5,874 nucleotides of DNA from Lentisphaerota bacterium (lineage in GTDB: Bacteria; Verrucomicrobiota; Lentisphaeria; Oligosphaerales; PUNB01): positions 1 through 5,874 of the forward strand of contig PUNB01000014.1 in assembly GCA_003552565.1 (NCBI GenBank). The letters are read 5' to 3'. This document shows, piece by piece, positions 1 through 5,744 of the stretch; position 1 is the stretch's first letter; each line of letters starts with the position of its first letter. The translations under genes were made by a program, and so were the position numbers. The notes under the pieces are model-generated. The model was not told the DNA's origin and made no database searches. It saw only the letters and a program-made list of their open reading frames with translations.

Positions 1-130
1 GATGAATTTTGAAGTGGAACTGCATGGTCTGTCCTAAACTCAACATTCAGAATTCAAAATTCAATATTCATTATTGTTTCTTCTACGGGGTATCCGGCGC
101 ACCGTGCCGGCGGTCGGGCTTGTATGAGAC
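1..130. repeat. Dispersed intergenic repeat, copy A (left end cut by the window)
   Basis: This stretch aligns in direct orientation with 3936-4096. Shared blocks are GAATTTTGAAGTGGAACTGC near the start, CAACATTCAG, CAATATTCATTATT, GGTATCCGG and GTCGGGCTT. It can form an AT-rich stem (about 3-15 with 38-49, one mismatch and one bulge) and a GC-rich stem (94-98 CCGGC with 106-110 GCCGG). Copy B keeps a stem at both equivalent places. No ORF is conserved between the copies, so this is a non-coding repeat. Its true left boundary lies outside the window. Confidence 0.8.
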
Positions 131-340
131 TTCGCGTTGTTAACCTTGTCTAGGGTTTCACAAAACTCTTTTTTTGCCTCGACAGCAGATTTTGTGGGCA
201 CCGTCGAAGCAGGTGGTTTAAGCGTAACAAAGTAAGGGTGGGTTTACGTGTTCGATGAAGTGCGGGATTAGGTGTCATGGGCTTCACGCCTCTCTTCTAA
301 ACACTTCGTCGCACTCTTTGTTCCACTCTTCGTCTCACCC
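131..340. other. Gene-free spacer between repeat A and the flavoprotein gene
   Basis: I see no credible ORF or RNA gene here. It contains a run of seven T at about 169-175, not preceded by a convincing GC hairpin, and the left arm plus loop of the inverted repeat annotated at 216-360. Around 156-162 is GTTTCAC, the reverse complement of the GTGAAAC motif that recurs downstream of ilvD. Confidence 0.6.
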
Positions 341-360
341 TTAATTGGTTACGCTTAAAC
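216..360. repeat. Large imperfect inverted repeat overlapping the 3' end of the flavoprotein gene
   Basis: Arms 216-240 and 336-360 are complementary at 23 of 25 positions, with the core TTAAGCGTAAC / GTTACGCTTAA. The 95-base loop has a nested match, 253-262 CGATGAAGTG with 302-311 CACTTCGTCG (one mismatch). The right side holds three degenerate 12-base units: 305-316 TTCGTCGCACTC, 317-328 TTTGTTCCACTC and 329-340 TTCGTCTCACCC. These resemble the units of the ilvD leader hairpin (1762-1854). The right arm covers the stop codon (341-343) and the last codons of the leftward gene, so in that transcript it would be a 3'-end structure. No U-tract follows, so it is not a classical intrinsic terminator. 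Confidence 0.7.
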
Positions 361-1558
361 GACTATCTTTATTCCGCAAAGGCCGCCTTCGCATGGCGGC
401 TAAACCTCCGCCGGTCGGGCAGATTCGGCACCAAAGGCGGGGGCTCCAGACGGTGATAATCAGGAAAGCCGCCGCCAGAATCACTGACGGCAGCGGCGCT
501 GCCGCCCACTGGAAAGCGGTGAAAGGCTCCAGCCATGAAAGATCAAGCGCCAATCCGAAAACCACCGTCAGCGCCGCTAGAGTTATAAGAGTCGCTCTGA
601 TGGCTCTCAGAATACTTCTCCCCAAATGGCCGGGGTGGTGTCTGCAGGTTTTGAATTTTCCTAGAAGTTCCTGCGCTGCTCCGAAGGGGCAGTAATAATA
701 GCAATAGTAGTGTTTCCCGGTGAATAAAGGTGTCAGCAGAGCCAGGATAGCCAGGCCCGCCGGCAGCCAATGAATCGACCATGTAAACTCGCCCTGGAGC
801 CACTGCCCCAGGAGGTTTATCGTCAGCATCGTCGAAGCCAGGAGGCCTGGAATCAGCACACTCAGGCCATTGATGAGATTTCTGACCATCGGTGTCGGCG
901 AGAAAGGCAGGAAGAAGACAGCTGTGCTTATAATCACGAACCAGCCGACCAGGAGGGTTAGTACTATTTGACCGTTCAGCAGTTCATCTTGAGTTCCCGG
1001 GTCATACGGTTTGTACACCACTCTTTCCAGGACGGCTTCGACTCCGCGGATCAGGGCGTTGCTGGTTTGTGTGGCGCCGCTGACCGCGTCAACGTCCGCC
1101 TCCACGGCTTCATCCGGCAGTTTTTGATTCCAGGAGTCTGACAGTTCTTCTTTGACTCGCATAGCGAAGGACGCAGTTTCCTGGCTGTCCAGCATAAGCA
1201 CTCCCGTTACTCGCCATTGATCATCCAGTCCGACCAGGAAAGGAACTCTACCGGCGTAGCCGGTAATGTTTTTATCCGCCGGCGGCCCATAGCCCAGCCT
1301 TCCAAGCAGCTCGCCTTCACTGTCCAGGACCCGGAAAAAACCGTCCTCATCCTTTTCTTCCAGTTCCTCCGCCTGGCTGAAAAGCTCTTGCACTTCCCGC
1401 AGGGTGAAACTGCCGTCTTCAGCTGTAAACCTTATTTCATCATTGTCGATATCGGCCGGTTCCGGCCGCAGAATCTGAGCCGAAAGAAAGAGCGTCGTCA
1501 TTATCACGATTGTCAGTCCCGGACGGATAAATTCTTTCAAACTGGCGACGTTTTTCAT
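341..1558 (-). CDS. FMN-binding, NosR/NapH-like 4Fe-4S membrane electron-transfer protein
   Basis: This 405-residue membrane redox protein is of no assigned pathway. An N-terminal membrane segment (about 12-30) leads into an extracytoplasmic FMN-binding domain (about 35-180) of the RnfG/NqrC/NosR type. It contains DAVSGAT at 157-163; in this family the threonine (here T163) receives FMN covalently, a modification made by ApbE. Four or five further membrane segments follow (about 197-217, 226-250, 262-280, 318-340, 355-371). Cysteine motifs CYYYCPFG (C286, C290) and CRICPTG (C377, C380) resemble the iron-sulfur segments of NosR/NapH proteins. The second is CX2CP rather than the CX3CP I would expect, and no C-terminal ferredoxin pair is present. 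The ATG at 1558 is the only one after an in-frame stop at 1574-1576; no clear Shine-Dalgarno precedes it. Membership is inferred from motifs; the electron donor and acceptor are unknown. It is divergent from ilvD. Confidence 0.85.
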   Translation of the reverse strand: MKNVASLKEFIRPGLTIVIMTTLFLSAQILRPEPADIDNDEIRFTAEDGSFTLREVQELFSQAEELEEKDEDGFFRVLDSEGELLGRLGYGPPADKNITGYAGRVPFLVGLDDQWRVTGVLMLDSQETASFAMRVKEELSDSWNQKLPDEAVEADVDAVSGATQTSNALIRGVEAVLERVVYKPYDPGTQDELLNGQIVLTLLVGWFVIISTAVFFLPFSPTPMVRNLINGLSVLIPGLLASTMLTINLLGQWLQGEFTWSIHWLPAGLAILALLTPLFTGKHYYCYYYCPFGAAQELLGKFKTCRHHPGHLGRSILRAIRATLITLAALTVVFGLALDLSWLEPFTAFQWAAAPLPSVILAAAFLIITVWSPRLWCRICPTGGGLAAMRRRPLRNKDSRLSVTN

Positions 1559-1608
1559 GATATTTGAAGATTTTCAGTTTTTTCTGCTAAGCTCGAGTTG
1601 GTCAGCTC

Positions 1609-1636
1609 AATATAATTCCTGCAGAATTGATATCAA
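1609..1636 (-). promoter_or_regulatory. Predicted sigma70-type promoter of the flavoprotein gene
   Basis: Read on the minus strand, TTGATA (1631-1636) is followed after 16 bases by TATATT (1609-1614). This predicts a start near 1602 and a leader of about 44 bases before the ATG at 1558. The -35 box lies inside the palindrome TTGATATCAA (1628-1637), which could bind a dimeric regulator. It sits only 18 bases from the -35 box of the rightward ilvD promoter, so the two may interfere or be co-regulated. Assignment rests on consensus match only. Confidence 0.5.
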
Positions 1637-1654
1637 CTGGTTAAGCGGATTTGG

Positions 1655-1682
1655 TTGACGAAGGGGTGTTTGCTGGTATAAT
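1655..1682 (+). promoter_or_regulatory. Strong predicted sigma70-type promoter of ilvD
   Basis: TTGACG (1655-1660, five of six consensus bases) and a perfect TATAAT (1677-1682) are separated by 16 bases. Transcription would start near 1689, about 315 bases before the ilvD ATG. The leader RNA would therefore contain the long hairpin at 1762-1854 and the small hairpin at 1943-1967. I see no better promoter closer to ilvD. Confidence 0.7.
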
Positions 1683-1761
1683 ACATTAACGTTTTTCCAG
1701 AATGCGCCGTGTTGAAAAAGTTGTCAGGAATCACAAACGTCCCATGGGATGCGTTACTACA

Positions 1762-1854
1762 CTTTGTCTCGCACCTTGTCTCGCACTTTGTCCAACTGCC
1801 TTCTCAAAACCAAACAAGTATTCGACAAGGTGCGAGACAAGGTGCGAGACAAGG
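1762..1854. repeat. Long near-perfect inverted repeat of 12-base tandem units in the ilvD leader
   Basis: Arms 1764-1792 and 1824-1852 pair at 28 of 29 positions, and the exception is a G-U pair in RNA. C1762-G1854 and a further wobble extend it to about 31 bp, around a 31-base loop (1793-1823). Each arm is tandem: the left has TTGTCTCGCAC at 1764 and 1776 plus a partial unit, and the right has TGCGAGACAAGG at 1831-1842 and 1843-1854. The same 12-mer recurs exactly at 4009-4020. Within the ilvD leader RNA this would be a very stable hairpin and a likely RNase III-type substrate or expression modulator. No U-tract follows, so it is not a standard terminator. Confidence 0.9.
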
Positions 1855-1942
1855 GGGCACACATTTGAGCACAACCCGGCCAAAAGTCCTAACTGGGGGT
1901 ATCGAAAAATCCGAACTCCTGAGCACAAAAAAAGCGAAAATT

Positions 1943-1967
1943 ATCCCATTTCTTCGAGTTATGGGAT
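1943..1967 (+). promoter_or_regulatory. Small hairpin shortly upstream of ilvD
   Basis: ATCCCAT (1943-1949) pairs perfectly with ATGGGAT (1961-1967) across an 11-base loop, 37 bases before the ilvD start. It is followed by AU-rich sequence rather than a U-tract, so termination is unlikely. A role in leader folding or translation is possible but unproven. Confidence 0.45.
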
Positions 1968-1989
1968 GACAGTTGTCAGGAATAATAAA

Positions 1990-2007
1990 TAAGGGCCCTT
2001 AAAGATG
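1990..2007 (+). promoter_or_regulatory. ilvD ribosome binding site inside a 12-base palindrome
   Basis: AAGGG at 1991-1995 lies 9 bases before the ATG at 2005 and is the best Shine-Dalgarno candidate. It is embedded in the perfect palindrome TAAGGGCCCTTA (1990-2001), so its G residues can pair with CCC just downstream. The site fixes the start that matches the N-terminus expected of IlvD, where KYRS follows shortly after Met. Confidence 0.55.
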
Positions 2008-3891
2008 TCAGCAGAAACAGGTAAGTATCGCAGTTCCCAGACCACCCAAGGCCGCAAAATGGCTGGAGCCAGGGCGCTCTGGCGCGCCACCGGCTTAAAA
2101 GACGAAGACTTGCAAAAACCGATAATCGCCATCGCTAATTCCTTCACTCAGTTTGTTCCCGGTCATGTTCATCTGCATAACTACGGCCAGATGATGAAAA
2201 AGATGATTGCCCAGGCTGGCGGAGTCGGGGTGGAGTTTAACACCATAGCTATTGACGACGGTATCGCCATGGGCCACGACGGCATGCTTTATTCTCTGCC
2301 CAGCCGGGAACTGATTGCCGACAGCGTTGAATATATGGTCAACGCTCACTGTGCCGACGCTCTGATCTGTATCTCGAGCTGTGATAAAATCACCCCCGGC
2401 ATGATGATGGCGGCACTGCGGCTGAACATCCCGACCATCTTTGTCACCGGCGGGCCGATGGAGGCCGGCAAAATAAAAAGCGGTGAGGGTGAAACATCCC
2501 TGGACCTGATTGACGCCATGGTCAAGGCGGGAGACAAGGAGGTTTCAGACGAAGAACTGCATGAAGTTGAAATCAACGCCTGCCCCACTTGCGGCTCCTG
2601 CTCCGGTATGTTCACCGCCAACAGTATGAATTGTCTTTCCGAAGCTCTCGGGCTGGCGCTTCCCGGCAACGGCACTCTGCTGGCCACTCACACTCTGCGC
2701 CGCAAGCTTTTTGAAGAGGCTGCCGGGCGGATTGTTGAAATGGCTAACGCCTGGTATCTGTGCGGGGATAAACTGGTGCTGCCCCGCAGAATTGCCGACA
2801 GAGAGGCTTTTGTCAATGCCATGCGCGTGGACGTGGCCATGGGCGGCAGCACCAATACGGTTCTGCATATCCTGGCCCTGGCGCGCTCGGCCGAGGTTGA
2901 TTTCCAGATGCAGGACATTGATCTGATTTCGCGCCAGACCCCCTGCATCTGCAAGGTCGCTCCCAACAGTGCTTATCATATTGAAGACATCAGTCGAGCG
3001 GGCGGTGTGCCGGCGATCATGGGTGAACTGATGCGGGGGGATTTAATCAATCGGGATTGCATGAGTGTAACCGGTATGACTATGGGCGAGCAGATCAGGC
3101 GTAACGACATTCGCGGTGATTATCCGGAATTGACGGAGGAAGCCCGACTGCGGGCGCTTGCCGCTCCCGGTGGACGTTTCTGTCTGCAAGGTCTTTCGCA
3201 GTCCAGCAGTTACGAGCATGCCGACACTGACAGCGTCAACGGCGCTGTCCGCGATATCGATCATGCCTATAGCCGGGACGGCGGCTTGTGCGTTCTTTTC
3301 GGCAATTTGGCGGAAGAAGGTTGTATAGTTAAGACCGCCGGAGTGGACAGCTCCATACTGACCTTTTCCGGCACCGCCCGGGTCCAGGACGGTCAAGAAC
3401 AGGCGGTCGATTTTATCCTCGGCGGCAGGATCAAGCCGGGAGATATTGTCATTATCCGTTACGAGGGGCCCCGAGGCGGCCCCGGCATGCAGGAAATGCT
3501 TTATCCGACTTCCTACCTGAAGTCTATCCATCTTGACAAGGAATGTGCTCTGATCACTGACGGTCGTTTCAGCGGCGGCACTTCCGGTTTGTCCATCGGT
3601 CATGTATCACCGGAAGCCGAGGAGGGCGGCGTTATAGGTTTACTGGAAGACGGAGACGTAATTGATATCGACATTCCCAATCGTTCGATCAATGTTCGGC
3701 TGACAGAAGAGGAAATTGAGCGGCGCAGGAATGCTGTGGAAGCGGCTGGCGGTTTCCGGCCGAACCGCCGCCGCCAGGTTTCCCCGGCGCTGCGTGCTTA
3801 CGGGCTGTTGTCAACCTCCGCCGCCCATGGCGCCGTGAGAGATGTCGAGCGACTGCAGTCGAAGTCTTCTGCCCCCGGCTGCCGGTCATAG
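2005..3891 (+). CDS. ilvD: Dihydroxy-acid dehydratase
   Basis: IlvD dehydrates 2,3-dihydroxy-3-methylbutanoate and 2,3-dihydroxy-3-methylpentanoate to the 2-oxo acids that precede valine/leucine and isoleucine; it is cytoplasmic. The 628 residues are collinear with the E. coli enzyme (616), which I recognise throughout: KYRS near the start, NSFTQFVPGHVHL (45-57), DDGIAMGH (84-91), SSCDKITPGM (124-133), CPTCGSCSGMFTANSMNC (193-210), GGSTNTV (280-286), IRYEGPRGGPGMQEMLYPTS (484-503) and DGRFSGGTSGLS (519-530). C126 and C199 are the cluster cysteines. Residue 53 is Gly, where the oxygen-tolerant [2Fe-2S] class has Cys (TPCN-HL), so this should be the oxygen-labile [4Fe-4S] class. S523 corresponds to the proposed catalytic serine. 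The reading frame is intact, with a C-terminal tail about eight residues longer than in E. coli. It is transcribed alone, with no other ilv gene in view. Confidence 0.98.
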   Translation: MSAETGKYRSSQTTQGRKMAGARALWRATGLKDEDLQKPIIAIANSFTQFVPGHVHLHNYGQMMKKMIAQAGGVGVEFNTIAIDDGIAMGHDGMLYSLPSRELIADSVEYMVNAHCADALICISSCDKITPGMMMAALRLNIPTIFVTGGPMEAGKIKSGEGETSLDLIDAMVKAGDKEVSDEELHEVEINACPTCGSCSGMFTANSMNCLSEALGLALPGNGTLLATHTLRRKLFEEAAGRIVEMANAWYLCGDKLVLPRRIADREAFVNAMRVDVAMGGSTNTVLHILALARSAEVDFQMQDIDLISRQTPCICKVAPNSAYHIEDISRAGGVPAIMGELMRGDLINRDCMSVTGMTMGEQIRRNDIRGDYPELTEEARLRALAAPGGRFCLQGLSQSSSYEHADTDSVNGAVRDIDHAYSRDGGLCVLFGNLAEEGCIVKTAGVDSSILTFSGTARVQDGQEQAVDFILGGRIKPGDIVIIRYEGPRGGPGMQEMLYPTSYLKSIHLDKECALITDGRFSGGTSGLSIGHVSPEAEEGGVIGLLEDGDVIDIDIPNRSINVRLTEEEIERRRNAVEAAGGFRPNRRRQVSPALRAYGLLSTSAAHGAVRDVERLQSKSSAPGCRS

Positions 3892-3911
3892 GGCGGGGGT
3901 ATGTGAAACAC

Positions 3912-4096
3912 AATTTTGAATGTTGAATATAGAATGGTGAATTTTGAAGTGGAACTGCCTAGTCTGTCAGATACTTCAACATTCAGATTTCAATATTCAT
4001 TATTAGGATGCGAGACAAGGTTTTTGACGCGGAGACTGTTTCCCTCTCGTGGTATCCGGGGTGTATCGCGCCGGATGTCGGGCTTATGTGAAACAC
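3912..4096. repeat. Dispersed intergenic repeat, copy B, with a 33-base insertion
   Basis: From 3936 this matches copy A (1-130) in the same orientation. Its AT-rich stem is 3938-3950 with 3973-3985 (one mismatch, 22-base loop), and its GC stem is ATCCGG (4054-4059) with CCGGAT (4071-4076). Relative to A, it gains about 33 bases (4005-4037) between CATTATT and GTTTC. That segment contains TGCGAGACAAGG (4009-4020), the exact 12-mer of the ilvD leader hairpin. The 64-codon ORF across it (3916-4110) shows no sign of being a gene. It lies just after the ilvD stop and is the first non-coding module of the ilvD-waaF gap. Confidence 0.8.
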
Positions 4097-4108
4097 CACA
4101 ACTATCTT

Positions 4109-4206
4109 AAAGCGGCGACGGGCCGCCGCACTCCAAAGATGCTTCGCATCAGTTCAAGACACCGAGCCGAAGGCTCTTTCGGAGTGCGGTGAGCTCTCAC
4201 CGCTTT
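4109..4206. other. 98-base structured element with two alternative folds
   Basis: Fold 1 is a long-range arm: AAAGCGG (4109-4115) pairs with CCGCTTT (4200-4206), and CCGCACTCC (4126-4134) with GGAGTGCGG (4181-4189). It encloses two perfect hairpins, GATGC-TTC-GCATC (4138-4150) and GAGCC-GAA-GGCTC (4164-4176). Fold 2 replaces the arm with local hairpins: GCGGC/GCCGC (4112-4126) and GCGGTGAG/CTCACCGC (4186-4203). The pairing is too extensive to be casual. It fits either a small structured RNA or a palindromic intergenic element of the REP/BIME kind. There is no tRNA-like T-loop and no protein-coding potential. The encoding strand and any promoter are not evident. Confidence 0.7.
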
Positions 4207-4232
4207 GGCATAGAATCTTATATGAAACACCG

Positions 4233-4345
4233 GGTTCTTCGTTCGTCGTTCCAGGTTCTTCTTCCGCATGATTACAGATTACGGATTACAAATTATGTGG
4301 ATATCGTTCTTGCATCTGCACACATACTCGTATACATACTCGTAC
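4233..4345. repeat. Short tandem repeats in the ilvD-waaF gap
   Basis: GGTTCTTC occurs at 4233-4240 and 4254-4261, in GTTC-rich sequence. GATTACR is repeated three times in tandem at 4270-4290. ACATACTCGTAY is repeated twice at 4322-4333 and 4334-4345. The remaining sequence up to the waaF stop (4394) shows no gene and no hairpin plus U-tract that would end waaF transcription. Confidence 0.75.
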
Positions 4346-4393
4346 ACGCTGATACTGTTGTTTCATGAGCATTAAGCCGGTGGACCACACCTG

Positions 4394-5527
4394 TCATTCC
4401 CGCCGGTGCAGTTTCGTGATCGCCCGCCAGACCTGCTCGGGGGTGATCTCGCGCAGGCAGGCGTAGGGGGTGTCTTGGCGTCGGCAGCGGCGGCGAAAAC
4501 AGGGACTGCACTCTTGTGTGCTTTCCAGCACTCGCCAGTTGTTCGCCAAGGGGCCAGTGGCAGGGGCTGAGGTGGAGCCGAAGATCGCCACTCCCGGACA
4601 GCCTGTCGCGGCCGCCAAGTGCATCACGCCGCTGTCATTGCATAAACACACGGTTGAGAGCTGCAGGATGGCGGCTGATTCAGGAATGGAGGTTCGGCCG
4701 CACAGGTTTTCGGCACACTCCGTATTATCGATTATGAATGCTGCCAGCTCTCGCTCCTTTTCAGTTCCGATCAGCAGCACCCGATATCCCTCTTTGCCGG
4801 CCCAACGAATAATTTCCCTGAAATATTCCACCGGCCACTGTTTGGCCGGTCCGTAAGCGGCTCCGGGAGCCATAGTCAGCAACGGCTTGCGGTGGCAGTT
4901 TTTCTCGAGGGCGAACCGCCGACGGACTGTCGTCATTAATTCGGATGAAACTGTCAACAGCGGTTCTTCCGGCGGTTCCCGTGTGATCGGCGTCAGGCTT
5001 TCAACCAGGTCGAAATATTCTTCCACCTGGTGTCCGCCGCCGCTGCCCGGAACGGCCGCTCTGGCCGGCAGGCGATGGGTAAGCAGCCATCCGCGAGCGC
5101 GCCCGCCGCGACCGATACGCACGGGAATTCCGCAATGCGCCAAATCCCAGGCGGAGCCGAATGAATTAGGCATGACAATAGCGCCGTCAAAACCTGACTC
5201 TCTTATTTCGGCTTTTTTACTTCTGTCGATTCGACTGCCGTTGAATGGTATAACCTGGTCAATCCACTCAGCCAGACTCCACAGCGGCTGCAGTGAAGAT
5301 TTGCAGGCAACCGCCAAAGAAACCCGTTTGTCAAACGCCCGGTGCAGTTGATAAAGTGCCGGCATACAGATCAGGCAATCGCCCAGCCAGTTCGGCGTGC
5401 GGATGATTATGCTCGACAGTCCAGAAGCGGATGAAACCGGCTCTGATGAACTCCGGCCGGCGGCGCGGCCCGACTGATCAGAAGAAATACCGATTGATTG
5501 TGTATCCATGAAGCTGTTATAATTCAT
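4394..5527 (-). CDS. waaF: ADP-heptose:LPS heptosyltransferase (glycosyltransferase family 9, WaaF-like)
   Basis: This enzyme transfers heptose from ADP-heptose to the inner core of lipopolysaccharide at the cytoplasmic face of the inner membrane. Of 377 residues, the family fold begins at about 39 with IIIRTPNWLGDCLICMPAL (the RxPNWLGD signature of heptosyltransferase II, 43-50). A second Rossmann half follows, with PGAAYGPAKQWP (221-232), NDSGVMHLAAA (297-307) and GVAIFGSTS (312-320), the donor-binding region. C340, C343, C348 and C357 in the C-terminal CSPCF...C...C pattern are also typical of WaaF. The first 35 or so residues are Ser-rich and not conserved. M7 is an alternative start; I keep M1, which has a weak GGATGG 10 bases upstream (5538-5543). 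WaaF rather than WaaC is inferred from the PNWLGD motif. No other LPS gene is in view. Confidence 0.88.
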   Translation of the reverse strand: MNYNSFMDTQSIGISSDQSGRAAGRSSSEPVSSASGLSSIIIRTPNWLGDCLICMPALYQLHRAFDKRVSLAVACKSSLQPLWSLAEWIDQVIPFNGSRIDRSKKAEIRESGFDGAIVMPNSFGSAWDLAHCGIPVRIGRGGRARGWLLTHRLPARAAVPGSGGGHQVEEYFDLVESLTPITREPPEEPLLTVSSELMTTVRRRFALEKNCHRKPLLTMAPGAAYGPAKQWPVEYFREIIRWAGKEGYRVLLIGTEKERELAAFIIDNTECAENLCGRTSIPESAAILQLSTVCLCNDSGVMHLAAATGCPGVAIFGSTSAPATGPLANNWRVLESTQECSPCFRRRCRRQDTPYACLREITPEQVWRAITKLHRRE

Positions 5528-5567
5528 AAAGTTATCGCCATCCCATGATGCGGCGGTTAATGTATTA

Positions 5568-5595
5568 ATATTATTCTTGGATAAGGAAATACCAA
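5568..5595 (-). promoter_or_regulatory. Predicted promoter of the waaF-like gene
   Basis: On the minus strand, TTGGTA (5590-5595) and TAATAT (5568-5573) are 16 bases apart. They predict a start near 5561 and a leader of about 34 bases. The match is moderate and there is no other support. Confidence 0.4.
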
Positions 5596-5596
5596 C

Positions 5597-5624
5597 TTGC
5601 TTTAAGCTGGGAATAAACTAATTT
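5597..5624 (+). promoter_or_regulatory. Weak candidate promoter for the RecQ-like gene
   Basis: TTGCTT (5597-5602) is followed after 16 bases by TAATTT (5619-5624), about 120 bases before the helicase start. It lies immediately next to the leftward waaF promoter candidate. The match is poor in a T-rich region, so this is only the best available guess. Confidence 0.22.
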
Positions 5625-5744
5625 AATTGCAGGATTTTTATTTGTTACACCGTTGTTCTGTCTGGTTTTCCAGCAGGTTGTTTACTTCCTTTTCGCAGGG
5701 GTACAACTGAACCACGGGGAAGCAGTCAAAAGGTTTAAGAAAAC

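Larger units (their letters stand above)
1719..1983. repeat. Direct repeat pair AGTTGTCAGGAAT in the ilvD leader
   Basis: The 13-base sequence AGTTGTCAGGAAT occurs exactly at 1719-1731 and 1971-1983. TCCCAT/ATGGGA elements accompany both: TCCCATGGGA at 1740-1749 near the first, and a TCCCAT...ATGGGA hairpin (1943-1967) just before the second. A 9-base repeat TGAGCACAA also occurs at 1866-1874 and 1920-1928. Together they suggest that the leader grew by duplication or insertion of small modules. Confidence 0.65.
3900..4230 (+). repeat. Recurring TATGTGAAACAC motif bounding intergenic modules
   Basis: TATGTGAAACAC occurs exactly at 3900-3911 and 4085-4096, and as TATGAAACAC at 4221-4230. The first lies before repeat B, the second ends it, and the third follows the structured element at 4109-4206. 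The end of copy A has a degenerate form (GTATGAGAC, 122-130). The regular placement suggests module boundaries; what the motif does is unknown. Confidence 0.6.

Noticed and set aside
216..360. Integron attC-like site
   Set aside because: The ends contain GCGTAAC and GTTACGC, which do not fit the RYYYAAC/GTTRRRY core motifs, and there is no integrase or cassette arrangement.
1764..1854. CRISPR array
   Set aside because: The 12-base units are contiguous tandem copies in inverted arms, with no unique spacers of regular length.
1702..1992. 96-codon plus-strand ORF (and the overlapping GTG-start frame 1709-1969) before ilvD, with Leu/Val codons that recall an attenuation leader peptide
   Set aside because: The reading frames run straight through the inverted 12-mer repeats, which supply the recurring residues. 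There is no ribosome site, the start would lie about 13-20 bases from the predicted transcript start, and no terminator hairpin with a U-tract follows.
2545..3603. Long minus-strand ORFs opposite ilvD (2545-2979, 3043-3603)
   Set aside because: They are antisense shadows of a highly conserved gene, with no recognisable protein features.
3871..3900. Rho-independent terminator of ilvD
   Set aside because: CCCCCG (3872-3877) can pair with CGGGGG (3894-3899) across the stop codon, but no U-tract follows.
1..4096. Composite transposon bounded by repeats A and B
   Set aside because: No transposase, terminal inverted repeats or target duplications are visible; the enclosed genes look like ordinary chromosomal genes.
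3916..4110. 64-codon plus-strand ORF after ilvD
   Set aside because: It lies across repeat copy B; copy A preserves no such frame and carries an indel, so coding is unsupported.
4109..4206. tRNA or tmRNA-like gene
   Set aside because: The fold is cloverleaf-like but lacks a T-loop GTTCRANNC in the right place, an anticodon arm of proper size, and a proper acceptor stem.
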